From JAVBJV01 sp031546815 (GTDB lineage Bacteria > Pseudomonadota > Alphaproteobacteria > Acetobacterales > Acetobacteraceae): a stretch of DNA of 45,107 nt. The position numbers and the translations under genes were made by a program. The stretch is from contig JAVBJV010000035.1 of assembly GCA_031546815.1 (NCBI GenBank), positions 1 to 45,107 of the forward strand, given 5' to 3'. The notes under the pieces were generated by a model. It had not been told where the DNA came from, made no database searches, and worked only from the letters and a program-made list of their open reading frames with translations. This document shows positions 30,978 through 39,715 of the stretch, piece after piece; the stretch's first letter is position 1; each line of letters starts with the position of its first letter.

Positions 30978-32677
30978 TGCCCATTGTTGATCTGGGTGAC
31001 GGTCGCATTGTCGAATTCCCCGATCTGCCGCCCGAGCAGTTACAGGCGGCTGTGGCGAGCGCCTTTGCCCAGTCGGGGCCGCCACCTTCGGGCGACGCGA
31101 ACCAACAGTCAGCACCGGCGCCGGAACAGTCCATGTGGCAGCGCATTGATCGTAACCTCGGGCTGTTCGGCGCGGGCGCAAACGACAGCATTGCTGGCAC
31201 CATTGGCGGCCTGCCGGATCTGTATAACAGCGGGCTGCGTGCCGTCGGTCTGCCCGCCATGCCGGAGGGCTATTACCGGAACGCGGTGCGCAGCGGGATT
31301 GACGCGGTGGTGGGCGACGCGCCGGTGCCGGAAACGACCAGCGAACGTTTGCTCCACGGCGCCGGGCGCGGCGTAACGGATGCAGCAACGATGTTTGTCC
31401 CGGCCGGGCAGGTGGCGCGTGCTGCTGCACCCGGCAGTGTGACACAGGGTGTCGCCAAGGCGCTCGCCACACAGCCCGTCATGCAGGCCACCTCTGGCGC
31501 GGCGGGCGGTGCAGTGGGCGAGGCGACGGGCAACCCGTGGCTTGGTCTGGCGGCGGGGCTTGCGGTCCCGGCAGCAGCGGCGCTCGGCGCACGCGCCGTG
31601 ACGCCAATTCGCAGCACGCTGAACGTTGAGCAGCAGCGGCTTGCCGACATTGCACTCCGCGAGAACATCCCTTTGACAGCCGGGCAGCGCACCGGCAGCC
31701 CAACCTTGCGGCTGGCCGAGGATGTGATGGAGCGCAATCCGATGACATCGGGACCGGCGGCGGCTCAGCGGGAAGCTCAGCAGACGGCGTTCAACCGCGC
31801 CGTGCTGTCGCGCGCTGGGGCAAATGCCGAACACGCCACACCCGATGTGCTGACGGCCACACGTGACAGGATCGGCGCGGCGTTTGACGATCTGTCGGCG
31901 CGGAACACGCTGCAGGCGACGCCGGACCTCAATGCGCGTCTGGCAACACTGCGCACCGAAGTGAATCGCTACGCAACGCCCGATGTCGCCAAGCCCGTGC
32001 TGGCGCGGCTGGAAGATGTGACCAGCAAAATCAGCAACGGGCGAATGTCGGGCGGGGCATATCGCGAACTGGATTCCGCAATCGGCCGTCACATGCGCGG
32101 CACCAGCAACGGGGATCTGCGAGGATATCTCGGCCATCTGCGCGAGGTGCTGCGCGATGGCATGGATCAAAGCATCAGCAGCGCGGACCGCACGGCTTGG
32201 CGGGAGGCGCGCCAGCAATATGCCAACCTGATGTCGGTCTCTCGCGCTATGGATGCGCCGTCGGCGATGACGTCCGCCGGGAATATCTCTCCGGCGGCGC
32301 TGGGCAATGCGTCGCGGTCTGGCCTGTCGAGTGGGTCGTATGCGCGGGGTCGCGGCGATCTGAACGATCTGGCGCGCATCGGCCAGACATTCCTGAAAAC
32401 AGCGACGCCGGACAGCGGCACGGCGCAACGAACGGCGATGACTGGCGTTCTTGGCAGCCTTGGCGCTGGGGTCGGGGCGATGGCGGGCGGTAGTCCAGGG
32501 GCGATGATCGGTGCGCTTGGCGGGCTTGCAGCACCACGCGCGTTGCAGATGGCCTACAACAGCGGCCCCATGCAGCGCTACCTGACCAACCAACTGATGG
32601 CCCACGCAGGCCGCACTGGACGCGGCGCCATGGCGGGAATTGCCGGGCGCGGGCTGCTGACCGGGTGGAACGACTGA
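30977..32677 (+). CDS. Large ejection/internal protein
   Basis: The 566-residue protein begins MPIVDLGDGRIVEFPDLP, a short beta start seen in several phage internal proteins, has Ala/Gly-rich helices (GAAGGAVGEATGNPWLGLAA, a membrane-like stretch), a long helical middle (RLATLRTEVNRYATPDVAKP) and a hydrophobic Gly-rich end (MAGGSPGAMIGALGGLAAPR). It resembles P22 gp16/gp20-type DNA-transfer proteins in size, order and composition. It shares one base with the upstream stop. Confidence 0.7.
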   Translation: MPIVDLGDGRIVEFPDLPPEQLQAAVASAFAQSGPPPSGDANQQSAPAPEQSMWQRIDRNLGLFGAGANDSIAGTIGGLPDLYNSGLRAVGLPAMPEGYYRNAVRSGIDAVVGDAPVPETTSERLLHGAGRGVTDAATMFVPAGQVARAAAPGSVTQGVAKALATQPVMQATSGAAGGAVGEATGNPWLGLAAGLAVPAAAALGARAVTPIRSTLNVEQQRLADIALRENIPLTAGQRTGSPTLRLAEDVMERNPMTSGPAAAQREAQQTAFNRAVLSRAGANAEHATPDVLTATRDRIGAAFDDLSARNTLQATPDLNARLATLRTEVNRYATPDVAKPVLARLEDVTSKISNGRMSGGAYRELDSAIGRHMRGTSNGDLRGYLGHLREVLRDGMDQSISSADRTAWREARQQYANLMSVSRAMDAPSAMTSAGNISPAALGNASRSGLSSGSYARGRGDLNDLARIGQTFLKTATPDSGTAQRTAMTGVLGSLGAGVGAMAGGSPGAMIGALGGLAAPRALQMAYNSGPMQRYLTNQLMAHAGRTGRGAMAGIAGRGLLTGWND

Positions 32678-33618
32678 TGGCCGGGCTGCTGAGCGATTGG
32701 GGCACTGACACCACCGGCAAACCACCGCCGGTGCATTGGCTGCTGGATGACTGGTACCCGCAGTCGGACAATCTGCGCGTGCCGCCGATGCCGCCGCAGG
32801 AGCCGCCGGGGACGATCTACGATGATCCGAACTGGCAACACCCGCTGGCCCGGCAGAACCCCGCCATTCGCCAACCGATGATGCAGGCGGCGGCGGATGC
32901 GCGGCGTGCGCGCGGTGAAGACCTTGGCCTGTCGCTGATGCAGACGGGCGTTGAAGCGCTGCCCGGCGCGGGCGAGGCGGCGGCGCTGCGTGATGCGAAC
33001 GAGCAGTGGCAACGTGCGCGTGCTGCGTATGATCGCGGGGATTATCTGGGCTTTGGCGCGGATACGCTGAACGGATACGGCACAGCGGCACTGGGTGTGT
33101 TGCCGTTTGCGGGGATGACGCGACAGGTCTCGCGTATTCCGTATGACGTTTTGCGGGAACGTGCGTTGCGCACCGGCGAGCCGCTGCCCGCCGAAGCGTT
33201 CGGCGACTTCATGCGCCATGATGTGTTGCCACGGGCGCGCGGGGAACAGATTGCCCCGCTGACGGTTGATTTTGGCAGCACGGCCGAAAGCACATGGAAC
33301 CGGCTTCTGGGCAGGGCGCCAGATTTCGAGGGGGCGCCCAACCGGTTCCTGCTGGATCCGTCGGTCCCGCCGCATTGGGACGACCTGCGGCGGCAGGATC
33401 TGCTCTCGATTGCGGATCGGGTGCCGGGGATGATCCGGCGGCCAACGGATGTGGTGCAGAACATGCATGGCGGCTGGACGCGGCCAATGTTGATCAGTCA
33501 GGAGCGACCCAACCTGATGATGCCGTTCGAGATTGCGCCATCGCGAGAGGGTGCGCGCATCGTGACGATGATGAGCCCGGTGCCGTTAAGCCGGATCAAT
33601 AAAGCGCGGGGGAGGTGA
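32677..33618 (+). CDS. Last virion-operon protein, unknown
   Basis: The 313-residue protein (MAGLLSDWGTDTTGKPPPVH) has a helical ARRARGEDLGLSLMQTGVEALPGAGEAAALRDANEQW part and a C-terminal region with DILSIADRVPGM-like and RPNLMMPFEIAPSREGARI segments. It closes the late operon and shares one base with the upstream stop. Its place suggests another ejection protein or a fused enzyme, as often found at the end of this module. No motif was recognised. Confidence 0.65.
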   Translation: MAGLLSDWGTDTTGKPPPVHWLLDDWYPQSDNLRVPPMPPQEPPGTIYDDPNWQHPLARQNPAIRQPMMQAAADARRARGEDLGLSLMQTGVEALPGAGEAAALRDANEQWQRARAAYDRGDYLGFGADTLNGYGTAALGVLPFAGMTRQVSRIPYDVLRERALRTGEPLPAEAFGDFMRHDVLPRARGEQIAPLTVDFGSTAESTWNRLLGRAPDFEGAPNRFLLDPSVPPHWDDLRRQDLLSIADRVPGMIRRPTDVVQNMHGGWTRPMLISQERPNLMMPFEIAPSREGARIVTMMSPVPLSRINKARGR

Positions 33619-33619
33619 G

Positions 33620-33712
33620 GTGCGACCGACCGGGACCGACATGGGCTCCCCGGATTTGCGCGGGGATTACTCCCCTGCCGACAGGCTCGGATTTGCTGCC
33701 CCTCGGTCGCAC
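33620..33712 (+). ncRNA. Candidate structured RNA closed by 10-bp stem
   Basis: GTGCGACCGA (33620-33629) and TCGGTCGCAC (33703-33712) are exact inverse complements 73 bp apart. The interior holds smaller stems (CCCCG/CGGGG near 33648-33665 and CCTG/CAGG near 33673-33684) and two copies of CGGATTTGC. It begins 2 nt after the last late gene. The 33619-33915 gap holds no convincing gene. A processed 3' RNA or a recombination site are the main options. Confidence 0.45.
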
Positions 33713-33880
33713 TCTCCGAGTATACAGAGCGCGAGATTCTAGCGCAACTGCTATGGGCGGCCAAGCCGGTGAGGCGCCTACATCTCACATCGTCGAATCC
33801 ACCTTGCGGTTTCATCGGTCACGGGACAGGCGACTTTCCCGCGCTCGGCTGAGCTTGAGTGAATTTGCGCGAGGGCGGGC

Positions 33881-33905
33881 AACTGTCAATATCTGTATGA
33901 CAGTT
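33881..33905. promoter_or_regulatory. 8-bp inverted repeat between convergent operons
   Basis: AACTGTCA and TGACAGTT flank a 9-bp A+T-rich loop, 11 bp beyond the integrase stop. It lies between the convergent late operon and integrase gene. Without a U-run it is a weak bidirectional terminator at best; it could instead be a protein-binding site. Confidence 0.45.
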
Positions 33906-33915
33906 CGATTGCAGA

Positions 33916-35130
33916 TCATGCTCTCGGTACCACCACAAACTCAGCCAATGGCCGCGCGTTCAGTAGGATCAGATCGGCCCATTCCTGCGTCAGTTCACGG
34001 CGGCGGGCCATGTGCTCGGACCGGTTGTAGGCGGCTTCGGTTTTCTCTTTCTCGATGTGCGCCAGCATTGCATCGATGATGCCGCGGTCCGCGCGGTGCC
34101 GCTCGTTCATGACCGTCGAGAAGCTGGACCGCCAGCCATGCGGCACGTGCCGCCCGTGGTATCCGGCGCGTTTCAACAACAGGTTCAGCGTTGTCTCGGA
34201 CAGCGGTTTGCGCGGGTCGGTTGCCGACGGGAACACCAGATTGCTGCGCGGGTTGCGCCAGCGCCGCGCCAGATCCAGCGTCTCGACCGCCTGCGTAGAC
34301 AGCGGCACCAGATGTTCACGGCGCATCTTCATGCGGCCGGCTGGGATGGTCCAGATCCACTGGCCGTCCGGCGTCTGGGTGAGTTCGTCCCATTGCGCCA
34401 GACGAAGCTCCGATGACCGGACATAGGTCAGCGCCAGCATCCGCATAGCGAGATGCACGACGGGATGCGCCGATGTCGCCGCAATATCGGCCAGCATGGT
34501 GCGGATATCGTCCAGCCCGGTGATGGCGGGCTGTCGGCTACCGCGCGGCGTTGGCAGCAGGGCGGCCTTCACGATGGCGGCTGGGTCGTTCTTGGTCAGG
34601 CCGGACGCGATGGCGAACACGAACACGGCGCTGATGCGCTGACGGGTGCGGTGCGCTGTCTCGATGGCGCTGCGGCGCTCGATGACGCGCAGAACGTCCA
34701 GCACCATGGGGGGCGTGATGCTGTCCACGTGCAGCTTGCCGAGAACGGGGAACACGTCCTGTTCCAGCGATTTCAGCACGTCGGCGGCGTGGCGTTCGGT
34801 CCAGGTGGGGGTCTGGTTCGCGTGCCATTTACGCGCGACCTTCTCGAACGCGGCGTCGGTATCGGTGCGGACCAGTTTGCGGACGATGGACGGGTCCTCG
34901 CCACCGCGCACGATGGCGCGGGCCTTGTCACGGGCGTCGCGGGCGTCAGCCAGACTGACGTCCGGATAGCGGCCAAGTGAGATCATCTTCTGGGCGCCTT
35001 GGAACCGATACCGGAACCGCCAGAGCTTTCGCCCGGTTGTTTCGACCTGCAGACACAGGCCGTCGCGGTCTGTGATGCGATACATTGTTTCGCGTGCGGC
35101 GGCGGTTTTTATGGCCCGATCCGTGAGCAT
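33916..35130 (-). CDS. int: P4-type tyrosine integrase
   Basis: The 404-residue protein has the DUF4102-like N-terminus (MLTDRAIKTAAARETMYRIT, LWRFRYRFQGAQKMISLGRYPDVSLADAR), a core-binding domain, and a catalytic domain with Arg238 (TYVRSSELR), His331/Arg334 (HGWR), His357 (LAHIE) and Tyr368 (EAAYNR). It integrates the phage into the adjacent tRNA-Ser and excises it with a directionality factor, which I cannot identify. Its start is 200 bp from the 3' end of the tRNA, typical of this class. AGGAG lies 10 nt upstream of the ATG. Confidence 0.95.
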   Translation of the reverse strand: MLTDRAIKTAAARETMYRITDRDGLCLQVETTGRKLWRFRYRFQGAQKMISLGRYPDVSLADARDARDKARAIVRGGEDPSIVRKLVRTDTDAAFEKVARKWHANQTPTWTERHAADVLKSLEQDVFPVLGKLHVDSITPPMVLDVLRVIERRSAIETAHRTRQRISAVFVFAIASGLTKNDPAAIVKAALLPTPRGSRQPAITGLDDIRTMLADIAATSAHPVVHLAMRMLALTYVRSSELRLAQWDELTQTPDGQWIWTIPAGRMKMRREHLVPLSTQAVETLDLARRWRNPRSNLVFPSATDPRKPLSETTLNLLLKRAGYHGRHVPHGWRSSFSTVMNERHRADRGIIDAMLAHIEKEKTEAAYNRSEHMARRRELTQEWADLILLNARPLAEFVVVPRA

Positions 35131-35155
35131 TTCCAGCGTTCTCCTGACTGAAAAT

Positions 35156-35207
35156 CTACTCTCATTTTGCGGTCGGGTAAAGGGGAATCTACTCTCTTTC
35201 TACTCTC
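35156..35207. repeat. Three CTACTCTC repeats, putative integrase arm sites
   Basis: CTACTCTC occurs at 35156-35163, 35189-35196 and 35200-35207, all in the same direction, each preceded by AAT or TTT. A separate direct repeat TGCAATGGA lies at 35227-35235 and 35237-35245. They sit between the integrase start and tRNA-Ser, where arm-type integrase and excisionase sites are expected. The 35131-35332 gap holds no gene. Confidence 0.5.
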
Positions 35208-35332
35208 AAATGCACGTCGCTTGGGATGCAATGGAATGCAATGGATAGGAACGGAGATTCTTCGGAAAGGCAGTAATTTAGCGGGTTACCCGTTATGGAA
35301 TGCATCAGATTGTAATGGGGAATAACGCTTCG

Positions 35333-35360
35333 TGGCGGAAGGGGTGGGATTCGAACCCAC
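35333..35360. other. Probable attR (3' end of tRNA-Ser)
   Basis: P4-type integrases usually recombine in the T-arm and 3' end of a tRNA and leave the gene intact. The integrase lies directly beside this end, so the crossover is probably within these bases. The matching attL copy would be beyond position 1 and cannot be seen, so the core is not defined. Confidence 0.45.
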
Positions 35361-35420
35361 GGATGCTTGCACATCGGCGGTTTTCAAGACCGCTGCAATC
35401 GACCACTCTGCCACCCTTCC
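35333..35420 (-). tRNA. tRNA-Ser(UGA)
   Basis: The minus strand begins GGAAGGGTGGCAGAGTGGTC, has anticodon TGA in CGGTCTTGAAAACCG, a long variable arm (CCGATGTGCAAGCATCC region), the T-loop GGTTCGAATCC, and ends CCCTTCCG with a genomically encoded CCA (35335-35333). The acceptor arm pairs fully. The 3' end faces the integrase, so this tRNA is the likely attachment site. Confidence 0.96.
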
Positions 35421-35485
35421 AGCAGCGCGTACGCCGGTTGCCTGTAGCATAATTTTATCGGCTGGAAAGATGCTTTCGCCAGTTT

Positions 35486-36268
35486 TCAGCAAACACCGTA
35501 TCTCTCGCGCCAGGCCAGCCCCGCGATCGTGTCTCCGGCCGGGCGATATTCGCACCCGATCCAGCCGCCATACCCCAGCGCATCGATGTGCTGGAAAAGA
35601 TGCGCCCAGTTGATCTCGCCCGTCCCCGGTTCATGACGCGCGGGAACATCCGCCAGCTGCATATGCGCGATAATGGGTAGCAACCGCTCGATCCGCTTGC
35701 TCAGATCGCCTTCGGTGATCTGGCAGTGGTAGATGTCGAATTGCAGTCCAACCCGCTCCGGGCCGATGGCGGCGATTATCTCGGCCGCCTGATCGGTGGT
35801 GTGCAGAAAATAACCGGGCATGTCGCGATGGTTGATTGGTTCCAGCAGCACTTTGGCTCCAGCCTTGTGCGCCTGTTCGGCGGCCCAGGCTACGCGCGCG
35901 GCGTACAGCGCGGCATGTGTGCCAAACGGAATCGCCGAATCTGTTATGCCTGCCATGCAGTGCAGATTTTTGCACCCCAATATATGTGCATATTCCAACG
36001 CTTTATGCACGTCATTGTGGAACTCCTGCGTGCGTCCGGGAAGGCAGGCAATGCCGCGTTCACCGGCTTCCCAATTGCCCGGCGGCATGTTGAAAAGCAC
36101 CAGCTGGAGTCCGTTGTCACGCAGGCGCTGGGCTATTTCTGCGGCTGGATGAGCATACGGGAACAGGAACTCAACAGCCTTGAAACCGGCTTTTCGTGCG
36201 GCCTCAAATCGGTTCAGAAATGGAAGTTCGTTGAACATCATCGACAGATTTGCGGCTAGATGGGGCAT
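35486..36268 (-). CDS. hyi: Hydroxypyruvate isomerase family protein
   Basis: The 260-residue protein has the AP-endonuclease-2-like TIM-barrel pattern of Hyi/OtnI: NLSMMFNELPFLNRFEAARK near the start, VEFLFPYAHPA, LLEPINHRDMPGYF with a metal-binding Glu, LQFDIYHCQITEGD, and IGCEYRPAG at the end. It converts hydroxypyruvate and tartronate semialdehyde in glyoxylate metabolism, or 2-oxo-tetronates for OtnI. The start at 36268 gives the normal family length; a TTG four codons earlier is possible. It is separated from the prophage by the tRNA. Confidence 0.9.
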   Translation of the reverse strand: MPHLAANLSMMFNELPFLNRFEAARKAGFKAVEFLFPYAHPAAEIAQRLRDNGLQLVLFNMPPGNWEAGERGIACLPGRTQEFHNDVHKALEYAHILGCKNLHCMAGITDSAIPFGTHAALYAARVAWAAEQAHKAGAKVLLEPINHRDMPGYFLHTTDQAAEIIAAIGPERVGLQFDIYHCQITEGDLSKRIERLLPIIAHMQLADVPARHEPGTGEINWAHLFQHIDALGYGGWIGCEYRPAGDTIAGLAWRERYGVC

Positions 36269-36482
36269 GACTGTTCTCAATATGATTGTTATATTGCAAC
36301 GACGACACGACCGTATAACAGTGCTGCCGGTAAATCATAAAGCATCAATAGCGAGGGCCCCCCGACCTTGCGAGGCCGGGCGCGTGCTTCCGATAGACTC
36401 TGCGTGTGATGTCTTATCTCCAGGGATTGGAATCGGGGTTTATGCTGAACCTGCTCGAACGCGGTGATGTTAGGGGAAGAGG

Positions 36483-37850
36483 ATGACGGCGAGAATTCTC
36501 GTAGTCGACAACACCCCGGACAATGCGCGCACGCTGGAAGCCAAGCTGACACAGGAATACTATCAGGTCGCCACCGCGTTCAGCGGGGAAGACATCATTC
36601 AGCGCGCGACCGACTGGCACCCCGATCTGATCCTGCTGGATGCGACGATGCCCGGCATGGACGGAAACGCGACATGTCGCCTGCTGAAGGGTAACAGCGC
36701 GACGCAGCACATTCCCGTTGTGATGATCACCACACTCAGCGGGGCCCGCGATCCGGTGACCGGCGCTGAGGGCGGTGCGGATGATTTTCTGACCAGACCG
36801 CTGGACGACGATCTGCTGTTTGCGCGCGTGCGTTCGTTAGTGCGCCTCAAGCGGTTGCAGGACGAGTGGCAGATGCGCGACGAAACAGCGCAATCGCTGG
36901 GGATCGAGCGGGACACCGCACAACAGATCCAGATCGCGGGCAGCCGGGCGCTGATCATCGACGACAGGGCGCAGGATGCGGAGAGGATCCTGAATGCACT
37001 GAACGAGGATGGTTTTCTGGGAACCTGTGTCCGTTCGACTGCGGAAGCGTCTGTTTGGCTGAAGAAAGTCCATTTCGACCTGATCGTAATGTCGCTGGCC
37101 CTGCAGGATGAGGACGCCCTGCGCTTTGCCTCGCGCCTGCGCAGCGAGGATGCGACGCGCGAGATTCCGATGGTGCTGGTGGCCGAGGGGGGGCAGAAGG
37201 ACAGGCTGCTGCGCGGATTCGATCTGGGGGCCAACGATTATGTGTTTTACCCGATGGACCCGCTGGAGCTGCGGGCGAGAACCCGCAACCAGATCCGACG
37301 CAAATTCATCCAGAGCCGGATGCGCGCCGACTTCGATCGTGCGCTTGAACTGGCGCTGATCGACCCGCTGACCGGTCTCTATAATCGCCGCTACCTGACG
37401 CGCCATCTGGACAGCCAGTTGCACGAGGCCGATGCGACGAGGACGGTCGGCCCATCGATCATGATGATCGACCTCGATGACTTCAAGCAGGTGAACGACC
37501 GTTGGGGGCATGTGGCGGGCGACAGCGTGTTGCTGGCAATCTCTGTGGCGCTGCGTGTGCATGTGCGCGTTTTCGACACGGTGGCGCGGGCCGGAGGCGA
37601 GGAGTTCGTCGTGCTGATGCCAGGCACAACGCAGGAGGACGCGATGAACGTTGCCGAGCGTTTACGGCAGGCGATTGCATCCATCCCGTGCCAGATCTCG
37701 CCCGAGGTTGTGCACACGCAGACGGTCAGTATCGGCGTGGCGTCGTACAGGCTTGGAGAAGGCAATTCGACCGATCTGCTCAGGCGCGCGGATGAAGCGC
37801 TCTATCGTGCCAAACAGGCCGGCAAGAACAGGGTCGAACTGGCTGGCTGA
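36483..37850 (+). CDS. pleD: PleD-type response regulator diguanylate cyclase
   Basis: The 455-residue protein has two receiver domains (about 1-125 and 155-275) and a GGDEF domain. The first receiver has phospho-acceptor Asp53 in LLDATMPGMDG; the second lacks an acceptor at the equivalent site (VMSLALQ). The cyclase has GGEEF at 371-375 and the inhibitory-site RVFD at 362-365. It makes cyclic di-GMP, controlling attachment, motility or cellulose output. Unusually, PleD's conserved acidic Asp10 is Asn and Lys105 is Arg here. GGGGAAGAGG precedes the ATG. Confidence 0.93.
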   Translation: MTARILVVDNTPDNARTLEAKLTQEYYQVATAFSGEDIIQRATDWHPDLILLDATMPGMDGNATCRLLKGNSATQHIPVVMITTLSGARDPVTGAEGGADDFLTRPLDDDLLFARVRSLVRLKRLQDEWQMRDETAQSLGIERDTAQQIQIAGSRALIIDDRAQDAERILNALNEDGFLGTCVRSTAEASVWLKKVHFDLIVMSLALQDEDALRFASRLRSEDATREIPMVLVAEGGQKDRLLRGFDLGANDYVFYPMDPLELRARTRNQIRRKFIQSRMRADFDRALELALIDPLTGLYNRRYLTRHLDSQLHEADATRTVGPSIMMIDLDDFKQVNDRWGHVAGDSVLLAISVALRVHVRVFDTVARAGGEEFVVLMPGTTQEDAMNVAERLRQAIASIPCQISPEVVHTQTVSIGVASYRLGEGNSTDLLRRADEALYRAKQAGKNRVELAG

Positions 37851-37863
37851 TCAACGTACAAGC

Positions 37864-37894
37864 AAAAACACGAACACCTGTCAGGTATTCGTGT
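37864..37894 (-). terminator. Rho-independent terminator of rpmG
   Basis: On the minus strand, ACACGAATACC pairs with GGTGTTCGTGT (one G-U pair) around a 5-nt loop, followed by TTTTTGC. It lies about 50 nt after the rpmG stop, close to the end of convergent pleD. Confidence 0.85.
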
Positions 37895-37922
37895 ATCGCG
37901 GTCTTCGTCAGCTCAGAAAGAC

Positions 37923-37943
37923 ATGCGGCACCAGGTGCCGCAT
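37923..37943 (-). terminator. Hairpin at the rpmG stop
   Basis: ATGCGGCAC and GTGCCGCAT form a 9-bp stem with a 3-nt loop starting 2 nt after the rpmG stop. On the minus strand it is followed by the weak U-rich GTCTTTCT, so it may act as a first, leaky terminator. Confidence 0.6.
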
Positions 37944-37945
37944 GG

Positions 37946-38113
37946 TCACTTGATCTTTGCTTCGCGGAACACAACGTGCTTGCGGGCCACGGGGTCGTAT
38001 TTCCGCAGCTCGAGCTTGCCCGTCTGGGCGCGCGCGTTCTTCTTCGTGACGTAGAAATACCCGGTGTCTTCGGTCGACACGAGTTTGATCTGAACAGTGT
38101 TGCTCTTGGCCAT
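37946..38113 (-). CDS. rpmG: Ribosomal protein bL33
   Basis: Direct reading of the minus strand gives a 55-residue protein: MAKSNTVQIKLVSTEDTGY at the start, FYVTKKNARAQTGKLELRKY in the middle, DPVARKHVVFREAKIK at the end. This is the bL33 family of large-subunit proteins. It lacks the Cys pairs of zinc-binding bL33, as usual in this lineage. A CGGAG lies about 10 nt upstream. Two hairpins follow. Confidence 0.95.
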   Translation of the reverse strand: MAKSNTVQIKLVSTEDTGYFYVTKKNARAQTGKLELRKYDPVARKHVVFREAKIK

Positions 38114-38188
38114 GGCAATTAACTCCGGAAGGCCGCGGACAATAGCGGCATGTCAGCAATAATCAAGCGTCCCTTTGGAATAAAGGGA

Positions 38189-39715
38189 TCAGGGATCGGC
38201 ATCCGCCAGCAGGGCGGCTGTGTAAGCTCCGGGGTTTCCTAGCAGAAACTGCGCGGCAGACAAGTCCGCAGGGCGTCCTTCTGCTGCGGGGCACGGGGTG
38301 CGCAGGTCGCTGATCACCGCTGCTGACAGGGGGATGCGAGCGGCACGGTGCCGGGCAATTTCGGCGGACATCTGCGCTTCTCCGCGGACCAGCGACGATA
38401 ATTGCAGAGCGGTAAACTCGCTTCCGCGGCTCGTGCAGACCTGTGGCATCACGCCCAGTCCTTGCACCGGCCAGCCAGCGGGGGCCAGCACGCGACTCCA
38501 GCTGACCAGCAATTCTCCCTCGTCCGGCAGGGGCGAGACGGTCTGCACAAGCCCCTTGCCGTATGTTTCGCTGCCCACCACCACCGCCCGGCCGCGATCG
38601 GCCAGAGACGCCGCCAGAACCTCGGCCGCGCTGGCCGTGCTGCCATCGACGGTGATGACGATCGGCAGGCCGGCCAGAATGTCGTCGGGGCGCGCGGCCC
38701 AGGCGCGGTTGGCTTCCGGATTGCGGCCCTCGGTGCGGGCGATCACGCCGCGCGGCAGAAACAGGTCGGCCATCGTCACGGCCTGCCGCAGCAGTCCGCC
38801 GCGATTGCCGCGCAGATCCAGCACCAGCCCGATCGGCGGACGGCGGCTGGCCAGCGCATCGCGGACGACGTGGACCAGTCGGTTATCGGTCGAGCTGGAG
38901 AAACTGGTGATCCGGACCACCAGAATGTTGTCCATCGGTTCGACGAACACGGTTTCGGGCGGCACCCGCGCACGGATGATCTGCACACTGCGCGCCGCGC
39001 CGCGCCCATCGGCATTGCGCACCACCAGCGTGACGGGAGTATCCTCCAGCCCCGCCAGCCAATCCTCGATGACCTCGGTGCTCTGACGGGTTGTGGAGCG
39101 GCCGTCCACGCTCAGCACCCTGTCGCCCCGACGCAGCCCGGCAAGGGCGGCGGGGCTGTCGGCGATGATGCTGGCGATGACCACGCCGCTGCGCCCACGC
39201 CCCAGCAGCGCTCCGATGCCGCCATCGCCGGTGCGTCGGCTGCGGGCCTGGCGGGCCTGATCCGGCCCGGCATAGCGGCTATAGGGATCCAGATGGGTGA
39301 ACATCTCGTCGAAGAAGACCTGCACGACCTGCGCTGACCCGGCCTGCCGGACGCGCGGAGAGGCCCCCCACGCGGTTTCCATGACCTTGGCGACCGATGT
39401 GCCCCACGCCACCGCAGAACCGCCTTCGGGGCGCAGGGTAGTGAGGATTTCGCGGCCCTGCAGCAGCCGCAGCGTGCCGTTGCTGTATTCCGGCCTTAGG
39501 GAGGAGTCGATCGCGGTCAGCCCGCGCAGTCCCCAAAGCGACAGATCCGGAAACGACACGGGCTCGATGTAGCGGTCCGTCATAATGGTCAACGCGGTTT
39601 CGAACACACTGCCCGCCAGATCGCGCGCAAAGGCGTTCTCGCCCTGGGCATGCGCCTGGGGCCCGCCCGCCAGCGGCAGGCCAACCAGCAACAGGGTTGC
39701 GAGCAGGCGTTTCAC
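38189..39715 (-). CDS. S41 C-terminal processing protease
   Basis: The 508-residue periplasmic protein has a signal peptide (MKRLLATLLLVGLPLAGG, AHA-QG site), a PDZ domain (about 165-235, ADSPAALAGLRRGDRVLSVD), and the S41 domain with catalytic Ser362 in DGSTASAAEV and Lys387 in YGKGLVQ, 25 residues apart as in CtpA. A VFFDEMFTHLDPYSRY segment precedes the PDZ, as in the family. It trims C-termini of envelope or lipoprotein substrates. The GTG start overlaps the rnr stop (GTGA). Confidence 0.92.
   Translation of the reverse strand: MKRLLATLLLVGLPLAGGPQAHAQGENAFARDLAGSVFETALTIMTDRYIEPVSFPDLSLWGLRGLTAIDSSLRPEYSNGTLRLLQGREILTTLRPEGGSAVAWGTSVAKVMETAWGASPRVRQAGSAQVVQVFFDEMFTHLDPYSRYAGPDQARQARSRRTGDGGIGALLGRGRSGVVIASIIADSPAALAGLRRGDRVLSVDGRSTTRQSTEVIEDWLAGLEDTPVTLVVRNADGRGAARSVQIIRARVPPETVFVEPMDNILVVRITSFSSSTDNRLVHVVRDALASRRPPIGLVLDLRGNRGGLLRQAVTMADLFLPRGVIARTEGRNPEANRAWAARPDDILAGLPIVITVDGSTASAAEVLAASLADRGRAVVVGSETYGKGLVQTVSPLPDEGELLVSWSRVLAPAGWPVQGLGVMPQVCTSRGSEFTALQLSSLVRGEAQMSAEIARHRAARIPLSAAVISDLRTPCPAAEGRPADLSAAQFLLGNPGAYTAALLADADP

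Larger units (their letters stand above)
1..35335. mobile_element. Temperate podovirus prophage, left end outside window
   Basis: The span contains integrase, CI/Cro switch, recombination and replication genes, terminase, lysis cassette, portal, scaffold, capsid, tail and ejection-protein genes in an almost gap-free arrangement. No tape measure, sheath or baseplate genes are seen, which fits a short-tailed phage. The right boundary is placed at the 3' end of tRNA-Ser beside the integrase. The left boundary is not in the window, because the early operon runs off position 1. All recognisable modules are intact with no obvious frameshift, so the prophage could be functional; this is inference. 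Confidence 0.95.

Noticed and set aside
33620..33712. A degenerate tRNA of about 93 nt
   Set aside because: There is no TTCGANTCC loop, no anticodon arm and the closing stem is 10 bp.
33615..34079. Plus-strand 154-codon frame after the late operon
   Set aside because: It has a GTG directly abutting a G-run with no spacing, runs antisense into the integrase, and crosses both inverted repeats; its translation resembles no protein.
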